From contig JAZSEL010000120.1 in NCBI GenBank assembly GCA_045531685.1, positions 1 to 64,000 on the forward strand: a DNA stretch of 64,000 nucleotides, in the 5' to 3' direction. Below the pieces are notes generated by a model. The model was not told the DNA's origin. It ran no database searches and saw only the letters and a program-made list of their open reading frames with translations. Position 1 is the stretch's first letter. Each line of letters begins with the position of its first letter. Source of the stretch: RGIG8767 sp045531685 (GTDB lineage Bacteria; Bacillota; Clostridia; Lachnospirales; Lachnospiraceae). Shown one piece after another: positions 6,663 to 12,976 of this stretch. Position numbers and translations under genes: made by a program.

Positions 6663-9104
6663 ATGAGTATATACGACACATTGAATGAGCGTCAGAAAGA
6701 AGCGGTTTTTGCAACGGAAGGACCTGTTTTGTTGTTGGCAGGCGCCGGTTCCGGTAAAACCCGTGTCCTGACACACAGAATTGCCTATTTGATTGAAAAT
6801 AACGGTGTGAATCCATGGAATATCCTTGCGATTACCTTTACCAATAAAGCAGCGGGAGAAATGCGGGAACGTGTAGACAGACTGATAGGGTTCGGCTCAG
6901 AATCCATATGGGTATCCACCTTCCATTCCACCTGCGTACGGATTTTAAGAAGACATATTGATTTGCTGGGATATAGTACTAATTTTACCATTTATGATAC
7001 AGACGACCAGAAGTCTCTTATGAAGGATGTATGCAAACGTCTGGAGATTGACACAAAGGTATTAAAGGAAAAAAGTATTTTAAATGCTATTTCCTCTGCA
7101 AAAGATGAATTAATCGGCCCTAAAGAGTATTATCAGAACACACTTGGGGATTATAGTAAGCAAAAGATTGCTCGTGCCTATGAGGAATATCAGAAAGCCT
7201 TAAAGAGTAATAATGCTTTGGACTTTGATGATATTATTGTGAAAACCATTGAATTATTTCGGCATTTCCCGGAGGTTTTGGACAATTATCAGGAGCGTTT
7301 CCGCTATATTATGGTGGATGAGTATCAGGATACCAATACGGCGCAGTTTGAACTCATCCGTTTGTTGGCAGATAAGTACCGTAACCTTTGTGTAGTAGGT
7401 GATGATGACCAGTCCATTTATAAATTCCGTGGTGCAAACATCCACAATATTCTGGATTTCGAAAAGGTTTTTTCCGAAGCAAAGGTAATTAAGCTGGAGC
7501 AGAATTACCGTTCCACCAAAAAGATTTTAGAGGCGGCCAATTGCGTCATCCGCAATAATACGGCACGTAAGGAAAAGGCTCTCTGGACGGAAAATGAAGA
7601 GGGAGAGCGGATTCATTTCAGACAGTTTGATACGGCATACGAAGAAGCGGAATATATTGTATCGGACATTATTAAGTCAAGACGGAATCATATTTATGAA
7701 TATGGACAGAACGCAATTTTATACCGTACCAATGCCCAGTCCCGAATTTTGGAAGAGCAGTTTGTAAAAGAAGGGGTTCCGTATGATATCATCGGAAGCA
7801 TTAACTTCTACGCAAGGAAAGAAATCAAGGACATTCTGGCGTATTTAAAGACTATTGATAATGCGGTGGATGATTTGGCGGTTAAGCGTATTATTAACAT
7901 TCCAAAGCGTGGTATCGGAAATACTACCATTGCCAAGGTACAGGAATTTGCGGACCAAAATTATATGAGCTTTTATGATGCTCTTGAGATGGCAGACCAG
8001 ATTCCGACTTTGGGAAGAAGCGGAGCCAAATTAGAACCGTTTGTAACCATGATTCGTGCCTTTCGTGGGAAAATGGAATTTTACAGCTTAGAAGAGCTTC
8101 TTAAGGATATTCTGGATTTGACGGGATATGTAAAAGAACTGGAGCAGTCCGGGGAAGAGGACGCAGAAGACCGGATCGAAAATATTAATGAATTAATTAC
8201 AAAAGTAGTGGCATATGAGGAAACAGCAGAAGAGCCTACATTGAGTGGCTTTTTAGAGGAGGTTGCCCTGGTGGCGGATATTGACCGCATGGAAGATAAT
8301 CCGGATAAGGTACTTCTTTTAACCCTTCATGCGGCTAAGGGTCTGGAGTTTGATAATGTATACCTTGCCGGGGTGGAGGACGGTATTTTCCCAAGCTACA
8401 TGGCAATTACGGACATTGACCCGACGGCAGTGGAGGAAGAGCGGAGACTTGCATACGTAGGTATTACAAGAGCCAGACAGAACCTGACCATCAGTTGCGC
8501 CAGGGCAAGGATGATCCGTGGGGAAATGCAGTACAATCCGGTCAGCCGTTTTGTGAATGAAATTGACGAACGTTTATTGGATAATAAGCCATTAAGAAAC
8601 CGCCCGAGGGATTTTGATTCTTACAGCGACGATTCCTTTGAAAGAATGTCCTTTAAGTCAAAGCCGTTTTCCGGTTTTGGGGGTGAGGGCGGATATCCGT
8701 CCTTTGGAGGTTCCTATTCGGCTTCAAAAGCAGAATATCCGTCTTTTGGAGGCGGAAGAAGCTATTCAACAGACAGTGTTTCCTCACTTTCTGCAGGCAT
8801 TGGTAATACGAGACCGGCAAATGCCGTATACGCAAAACCAAAGGCAGTGGTGCGGCCGAAAAAGACGGATTTGGAGAACCAGCCATATATTACTAAGGGC
8901 GTGGGTGCATTAAGTAAGGGTGTGCCGGTCAGTGATTCCTTGGATTATGGCATAGGAGACAGAGTCCGTCATATAAAGTATGGTGTAGGAACCGTATCGG
9001 CAATTGAAAAAGGACCAAGGGATTATCAGGTTACCGTACAGTTTGATACGGCAGGACAAAAAGTTATGTATGCTGCCTTTGCAAAACTAAAGAAGGTTGA
9101 TTAA
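6663..9104 (+). CDS. pcrA: ATP-dependent 3'-5' DNA helicase PcrA/UvrD
   Basis: An 813-residue superfamily 1A helicase used in nucleotide excision repair, removal of RecA filaments and rolling-circle replication. Visible motifs: Q motif LNERQKEAV (8-16), Walker A GAGSGKT (27-33), TFTNKAA (58-64), DEYQD of motif II (219-223), QSIYKFRGA of motif III (250-258), EQNYRST of motif IV, LTLHAAKGLEF of motif V and YVGITRAR of motif VI. The tail from about 660 is Gly/Ser/Tyr-rich and disordered, then ends in a small beta domain (YGIGDRVRHIKYGVGTV) that in relatives contacts RNA polymerase. GAGGT precedes the ATG. The Gly/Ser linker is somewhat long for the family. Confidence 0.97.
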   Translation: MSIYDTLNERQKEAVFATEGPVLLLAGAGSGKTRVLTHRIAYLIENNGVNPWNILAITFTNKAAGEMRERVDRLIGFGSESIWVSTFHSTCVRILRRHIDLLGYSTNFTIYDTDDQKSLMKDVCKRLEIDTKVLKEKSILNAISSAKDELIGPKEYYQNTLGDYSKQKIARAYEEYQKALKSNNALDFDDIIVKTIELFRHFPEVLDNYQERFRYIMVDEYQDTNTAQFELIRLLADKYRNLCVVGDDDQSIYKFRGANIHNILDFEKVFSEAKVIKLEQNYRSTKKILEAANCVIRNNTARKEKALWTENEEGERIHFRQFDTAYEEAEYIVSDIIKSRRNHIYEYGQNAILYRTNAQSRILEEQFVKEGVPYDIIGSINFYARKEIKDILAYLKTIDNAVDDLAVKRIINIPKRGIGNTTIAKVQEFADQNYMSFYDALEMADQIPTLGRSGAKLEPFVTMIRAFRGKMEFYSLEELLKDILDLTGYVKELEQSGEEDAEDRIENINELITKVVAYEETAEEPTLSGFLEEVALVADIDRMEDNPDKVLLLTLHAAKGLEFDNVYLAGVEDGIFPSYMAITDIDPTAVEEERRLAYVGITRARQNLTISCARARMIRGEMQYNPVSRFVNEIDERLLDNKPLRNRPRDFDSYSDDSFERMSFKSKPFSGFGGEGGYPSFGGSYSASKAEYPSFGGGRSYSTDSVSSLSAGIGNTRPANAVYAKPKAVVRPKKTDLENQPYITKGVGALSKGVPVSDSLDYGIGDRVRHIKYGVGTVSAIEKGPRDYQVTVQFDTAGQKVMYAAFAKLKKVD

Positions 9105-9188
9105 ATTTCACAATTTTCATGTAGTAAAATCAATGGAAAAGTGGTATGATAATAACAGTTAATTTAGATTTGCAGAAAGGGTATCCTT

Positions 9189-9482
9189 ATGAATAAATTA
9201 GATGAATTATTAGAATTATTAAAGTTTAACAAAGGAGAGGCTATGAGAAAAGAAAAGAGAAATAACATTATTGCAATCGTTTTGACAGTATTGGCTGTTC
9301 TTGCTGTAATCGCAGGTGTTGCTTATGCTATCTACCGTTATTTAAAGCCATGCTACTTAGAAGACTTTGATGAAGATTACGAAGACGATTTCGATGATGA
9401 CTTCTTTGAGGATGAAGAAGAGGATGATATTCCGATTCCGGTTCCTGTAGCAGAAGATGAAGCAGAGGTTGACGCTGAATAA
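9189..9482 (+). CDS. Small membrane protein with acidic tail
   Basis: A 97-residue protein with a short N-terminal helix (NKLDELLELLKF), a basic patch (KEKR), one membrane segment at about 25-47 and a C-terminal tail that is nearly all Asp/Glu (positions 55-80) ending in Pro/Val and acidic residues. Similar short proteins are common in Lachnospiraceae as conserved hypotheticals, to my recollection, and none has a known job. There are two possible starts: ATG 9189 behind AGAAAGGG, and ATG 9243 behind a stronger AAAGGAGAGG (spacing 5), which would give a 79-residue form beginning at the basic patch. A terminator follows at 9513-9540. Confidence 0.75.
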   Translation: MNKLDELLELLKFNKGEAMRKEKRNNIIAIVLTVLAVLAVIAGVAYAIYRYLKPCYLEDFDEDYEDDFDDDFFEDEEEDDIPIPVPVAEDEAEVDAE

Positions 9483-9512
9483 TTTCTGCATGGTTTAGAA
9501 TGCATTTTTATG

Positions 9513-9540
9513 AGCGGAATGGCGACATTCCGCTTGTTTT
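9513..9540 (+). terminator. Terminator after the small acidic membrane protein
   Basis: AGCGGAATG-GCGA-CATTCCGCT forms a 9-bp stem with a 4-base loop, followed by TGTTTTGTT. Confidence 0.85.
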
Positions 9541-9623
9541 GTTGGTCGGAATTTTTATATTTATGCATGAATGAAAATGCATAAGATGAGATAGCAGAGC
9601 TAGAGCTCAGATTGAGGTTGGAA

Positions 9624-11123
9624 ATGAAAAAAGGACAGATTGTAGAAGGAATTGTGGAACGCATCGAATTTCCCAATAAAGGCGTGGTAAGAGTAGAAGA
9701 AACCGCGGAAAACGGAGAGAAGAAGACTTCTTATTGTGTGGTTAAAAATGTAATTCCGGGTCAAAAGATTTCTTTGGGTGTTAAAAAGGTACGCAAAGGT
9801 AAGGCAGAGGGCAATTTGAAAGAGGTGCTTGAAGCAGCACCAAATCAGGTGGAGCCGCCATGTGCACATTTTGGTGACTGCGGAGGTTGTACATACCTTC
9901 ATTTATCCTATGAAGACCAGGCGGCATTAAAGGAAGCACAGGTTAAGAAATTATTGGACGGTGTTCTTGATAAGCAGAAGCAGGCGTATGAATTTATGCC
10001 GATTAAATACAGCCCTGTATGTCACGGATACCGTAATAAAATGGAATTTACCTTCGGAGATTCCTATAAGGACGGACCTTTGGAGCTTGGCTTGCACAAA
10101 AGAGGCAGCTTCTATGATATTTTAACAGTGGATGATTGTAAGATTTGTGATGAGGATTACCGTAGTATTTTAACCGCAACCCGTGACTATTTTGCGGATT
10201 TGGGACTTGCCCATTATCACCGTATGCAGCATACGGGATATTTGCGTCATTTACTTGTGCGTAAAGCGGCTAAAACAGGTGAGATTCTGGTGGCGCTCAT
10301 TACCACAACCCAGCAGGAAGTGGATTTACAGCCATACGTGGATATGCTGCTTGGTTTGGATTTAAAGGGTAAGATTGAGGGTATTTTACATACCAGGAAC
10401 GATTCCCTTGCGGATGTGGTACAGTCGGATGAAACCGTACTGTTATACGGACAGGATTCAATTACAGAGGAATTGTTGGGACTCAAATTCAAAATTTCCC
10501 AGTTTTCGTTTTTCCAGACCAATAGTTTGGGAGCAGAAGTAGTGTATCAGACGGCACGTGAATTTATCGGTGATTTAGGAAAAGGCGAGAAGATTGTGTA
10601 CGACTTATACAGCGGAACGGGCACCATTGCCCAGATGATTGCACCGGTAGCTAAAAAGGTAATAGGTGTGGAAATCGTGGCAGAAGCGGTAGAAGCAGCC
10701 AAGGAAAACGCGGCATTGAACGGTCTTACCAATTGCGAATTCATCGCCGGCGATGTCCTTAAGGTATTGGATGATGTTAGTGAGAAACCGGACTTTATTA
10801 TCTTGGACCCACCGCGTGACGGCGTGCATCCAAAGGCGTTAAAGAAGATTATTGACTATGGTGTGGACAGACTGATTTACATTTCCTGTAAGCCAACCAG
10901 TCTAGTGCGCGATTTGGAAATGTTCTTAGAATGTGGTTATCACGTGGATAAGGCAGTGCCTGTGGAACAGTTCCCTTGGACAGCCAATGTTGAAACCATC
11001 TGTATGATTTCGAAGAATAACCCGGATGTGGGAAGAAAGGCTGCCGGTGTTGCCAATTGCGATAAGAAAGAGTTTGCTTGTCGGGAAGAAGAGATTCCAA
11101 GTTGTGAATGCATCTATGGATAG
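9624..11123 (+). CDS. rlmD: RlmD/RumA-type 23S rRNA (uracil-C5) methyltransferase
   Basis: About 499 residues. It should transfer a methyl group from SAM to C5 of a uridine in 23S rRNA (U1939 and/or U747 in relatives). An N-terminal TRAM domain (1-65) is followed by the iron-sulfur cysteines C80, C86 and C89 in CAHFGDCGGC, a fourth in the later DDCKICDED, then the Rossmann core with VYDLYSGTGTIAQMIA, DPPRDGVHPKAL and the catalytic cysteine in YISCKPTSLVRDL. The ATG at 9624 has GAGG at 9614-9617; an upstream TTG in frame is not supported. A cysteine-containing tail of about 35 residues after the usual MISK end is unusual. A second, shorter paralogue is at 25810. Confidence 0.92.
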   Translation: MKKGQIVEGIVERIEFPNKGVVRVEETAENGEKKTSYCVVKNVIPGQKISLGVKKVRKGKAEGNLKEVLEAAPNQVEPPCAHFGDCGGCTYLHLSYEDQAALKEAQVKKLLDGVLDKQKQAYEFMPIKYSPVCHGYRNKMEFTFGDSYKDGPLELGLHKRGSFYDILTVDDCKICDEDYRSILTATRDYFADLGLAHYHRMQHTGYLRHLLVRKAAKTGEILVALITTTQQEVDLQPYVDMLLGLDLKGKIEGILHTRNDSLADVVQSDETVLLYGQDSITEELLGLKFKISQFSFFQTNSLGAEVVYQTAREFIGDLGKGEKIVYDLYSGTGTIAQMIAPVAKKVIGVEIVAEAVEAAKENAALNGLTNCEFIAGDVLKVLDDVSEKPDFIILDPPRDGVHPKALKKIIDYGVDRLIYISCKPTSLVRDLEMFLECGYHVDKAVPVEQFPWTANVETICMISKNNPDVGRKAAGVANCDKKEFACREEEIPSCECIYG

Positions 11124-11195
11124 ATGGGAATTTGGGGACTTGTTTTTTTTGATTACACATGGATGAATTGTTTATAGTTTATAAATGAAATGAAA

Positions 11196-11239
11196 GGCAC
11201 ATGATTAAGTGGTTTTGTTTTAATCATGTGTCTTTTTTT
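11196..11239 (+). terminator. Terminator after rlmD
   Basis: GGCACATGATTAA pairs with TTAATCATGTGTC (one G-T) around an 11-base loop, followed by seven T residues. Confidence 0.88.
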
Positions 11240-11274
11240 GTTGGTTGATACTAATGTGGGGAGGAGAATGGCAT

Positions 11275-11322
11275 ATGAAAAAACTATTTTTTGTAATCCG
11301 TATGCCTAATCTTAAGAAATGA
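11275..11322 (+). CDS. Putative 15-residue peptide, copy 1 of tandem pair
   Basis: A short reading frame coding MKKLFFVIRMPNLKK. GGGGAGGAG at 11258-11266 lies eight bases before the ATG, an excellent ribosome site. The peptide is basic with a hydrophobic LFFVI core, so it could sit at the membrane or act as a leader. It is repeated 63 bases downstream with four amino-acid changes. Nothing I know matches it. Its being translated is inference from the ribosome site and from conservation of the frame between copies, though the duplication may simply be recent. Confidence 0.45.
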   Translation: MKKLFFVIRMPNLKK

Positions 11323-11337
11323 TTGAAGGAGTGGCAT

Positions 11338-11385
11338 GTGAATAAACTATTTTTTGTAATCCGTATGCCTGATTTTAATAAATGA
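11338..11385 (+). CDS. Putative 15-residue peptide, copy 2 of tandem pair
   Basis: Codes MNKLFFVIRMPDFNK from a GTG start, with AAGGAG (11326-11331) six bases upstream. It differs from copy 1 at positions 2, 12, 13 and 14; all differences change the amino acid and none is silent. Its TGA stop overlaps an ATG (ATGA at 11382-11385) that opens the next reading frame, which suggests translational coupling. Function unknown. Confidence 0.42.
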   Translation: MNKLFFVIRMPDFNK

Positions 11386-11603
11386 TTGAAGGAATGGCAT
11401 ATGAAATGATAATTTGGGTCGTTTTGTATGCTTATCTCTTTAATGAGAGCAGTAAATTGGCATATGATTATGATATTTTAAATGTTCATGAGTCAAGCAA
11501 AGCCTGTATTATTACGTTTATCTTAGAAAAGACAAAAGACCGCCCTTATATAGAAGGACTTGAAAAAGGGGATGTTGTACAGGTGGGAGATGTGATAGGA
11601 TAA
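11382..11603 (+). CDS. Hypothetical 73-residue protein before the ASKHA gene
   Basis: Starts in the third, decaying copy of the 63-bp repeat, at an ATG overlapping the previous stop (ATGA); an alternative ATG is at 11394. A hydrophobic stretch (MIIWVVLYAYLF) is followed by a mixed region and an end reading IEGLEKGDVVQVGDVIG, which hints at a small beta structure but matches no family I can name. It ends 30 bases before the ASKHA-domain gene, so the two are probably co-transcribed. It may be a young or decayed gene; codon use looks less typical than its neighbours. Confidence 0.35.
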   Translation: MIEGMAYEMIIWVVLYAYLFNESSKLAYDYDILNVHESSKACIITFILEKTKDRPYIEGLEKGDVVQVGDVIG

Positions 11604-11633
11604 TTAGGACGAATAGAGGAAGGAGCTGTCACA

Positions 11634-12896
11634 ATGAAGTTGGAATATGCTGTTGCAGTTGATTTTGGCAGTACAACACTTGCATTCCGGTTAGTGGAAA
11701 TGCAAAGCAAAAAGAGTATTCATACAGTGACGATGTTGAATTCACAACGTAAATTCGGAGCAGATGTGCTTACCAGAATCTGTGCATCGGTGGATGGAAA
11801 AAGGGATGAATTGAGGCAATGTGCAAGACTGGATTTGGCGACAGGCATCGCGCGGCTTATGGAGGAATGCAAGAAAGAGCAGGAACAGAAAGGGCGGGAA
11901 CAGATAGAACTGGAACAGAAAGAGAAGGAACAGAAAGAGAAGGAACAGAAAGGACGGGAACAGATAGAACTGGAGCAGAAAGAGCAGGAGCAGAAAGAGC
12001 AGGAGCAGATAAAGCAGGTTGTGATTGCCGGGAATACTGCTATGGTACATTTTCTGCAAGGATATGATTGTAGCGGATTAGGAAGTTATCCATTTACACC
12101 GGTAAATTTAGAATTTGTTAATACAACGGCTAAAACGTTGGGATTGCACATAAACAGGTCAGAAATGGCAAGAGAGAAGGAAGCGGATACACCTGATATC
12201 ACTATTTTTCCGGGGATTTCCGCATTTGTCGGAGGGGATATTGTGTCCGGCTTATATGCGCTGGATTTTATAAACAAAGAAGAAATCAGCCTTCTTATTG
12301 ATCTTGGTACCAATGGGGAAATGGTTCTGGGAAATAGAAACAGGGCAATAGCGGCGTCTGTGGCAGCAGGACCTGCTTTTGAAAGGGGAGCTGTTATCTG
12401 GGGGAGTGATGTGATTGATATTACGAGCCGCTTGTTAAGAGAAGGAATTATGGATGAGACCGGTTTGTTGATGGAGCAATATTTTGATAAGGGATATCCG
12501 GTTTCCCAAACGGAAGACGGGCGACAGATTTTCTTTACCCAACAGGATATCCGCAAGCTTCAATTGGCAAAGGCAGCGGTAAGAGCAGGAATTGAAACCC
12601 TGATAGAGGAATACGGGATTGTTGCCGAGCAGATTGACAAGGTATATCTGGCAGGTGGATTTGGTTATTATCTGGATGCAAAAAAAGCAGCATTTATCGG
12701 TATGATTCCCCAGGAACTGGCAGAGAAAACAGAATCAGTGGGGAATAGTTCCTTAGCAGGATGTGTGAAATATTTGCAGAATGCCTGTGCGGAAGAAGAT
12801 ATTAAGAGAATTGTATCTACAGTTTCCCATGTGGAATTGGCAAATAACGATAATTTTCAGAAAAAATATGTAAAAAACATGTTATTTTCACTTTAA
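11634..12896 (+). CDS. ASKHA-domain protein (RamA C-terminal / DUF4445-like)
   Basis: A 420-residue protein with an actin-like ATPase fold of the group that includes the C-terminal domain of corrinoid-reductive activases (COG3894, DUF4445). The phosphate-1 loop is AVDFGSTTLAFRLV (8-21); later come VVIAGNTAMVHFLQG, FVGGDIVSGL, LLIDLGTNGEMVLG and VYLAGGFGYYLD. It lacks the N-terminal 2Fe-2S ferredoxin domain with which activases pass electrons to cobalamin, so its partner is unclear. A Gln/Glu/Lys-rich insertion at about residues 82-125, coded by a 60-bp tandem repeat, interrupts the fold between two conserved elements. The ATG follows AGGAAGGAG. No corrinoid protein or methyltransferase gene is nearby. 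The true substrate is unknown. Confidence 0.72.
   Translation: MKLEYAVAVDFGSTTLAFRLVEMQSKKSIHTVTMLNSQRKFGADVLTRICASVDGKRDELRQCARLDLATGIARLMEECKKEQEQKGREQIELEQKEKEQKEKEQKGREQIELEQKEQEQKEQEQIKQVVIAGNTAMVHFLQGYDCSGLGSYPFTPVNLEFVNTTAKTLGLHINRSEMAREKEADTPDITIFPGISAFVGGDIVSGLYALDFINKEEISLLIDLGTNGEMVLGNRNRAIAASVAAGPAFERGAVIWGSDVIDITSRLLREGIMDETGLLMEQYFDKGYPVSQTEDGRQIFFTQQDIRKLQLAKAAVRAGIETLIEEYGIVAEQIDKVYLAGGFGYYLDAKKAAFIGMIPQELAEKTESVGNSSLAGCVKYLQNACAEEDIKRIVSTVSHVELANNDNFQKKYVKNMLFSL
11881..12015 (+). repeat. Coding minisatellite, 60-bp unit, in the ASKHA gene
   Basis: Two near-identical 60-base units (11881-11940 and 11941-12000) plus a partial third, each built from 15-base subunits of the type AGGAACAGAAAGAGA. 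They code the 20-residue unit containing QKGREQIELEQKEKEQ. Only A/G changes separate the copies. The purine bias is extreme on the + strand. The frame is kept, so copy number could vary without breaking the gene. Confidence 0.9.
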
Positions 12897-12920
12897 AGAA
12901 TGGAATAAAAGCGGTATAAT
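12892..12920 (+). promoter_or_regulatory. Promoter of the EAL sensor gene
   Basis: TTTAAA and a consensus TATAAT separated by 17 bp; the -35 overlaps the end of the ASKHA gene. The ATG is about 57 bases downstream. Confidence 0.5.
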
Positions 12921-12976
12921 TGTCTATGTAGGGGAATTATTGGTATGGGAATAAGTACTTTAAAAAGAGGAAGTAT

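Larger units (their letters stand above)
11269..11410 (+). repeat. 63-bp tandem repeat, two copies and a decaying third
   Basis: Copy 1 (11269-11331) and copy 2 (11332-11394) are contiguous and about 85 percent identical; both start TGGCAT, then an ATG or GTG, and contain CTATTTTTTGTAATCCGTAT and AAATGATTGAAGGA. A third copy starts at 11395 (TGGCATATGAAATGAT) and then loses similarity. The period is exactly 21 codons, so the frame is kept from copy to copy. Each unit contains a ribosome site, a start and a stop. There are no spacers, so it is not a CRISPR array. Confidence 0.9.

Noticed and set aside
11269..11394. CRISPR array
   Set aside because: The 63-base units are adjacent with no unique spacers, and they hold ribosome sites and reading frames.
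11275..11410. One longer gene read through in-frame TGA codons (selenocysteine or recoding)
   Set aside because: Each unit has its own ribosome site and start, the residues between units do not form a sensible protein, and I see no SECIS-like hairpin after the TGA codons.
11742..12059. Leu/Phe-rich frame on the - strand
   Set aside because: It is the antisense of the Gln/Glu/Lys repeat in the ASKHA gene; there is no ribosome site or promoter.
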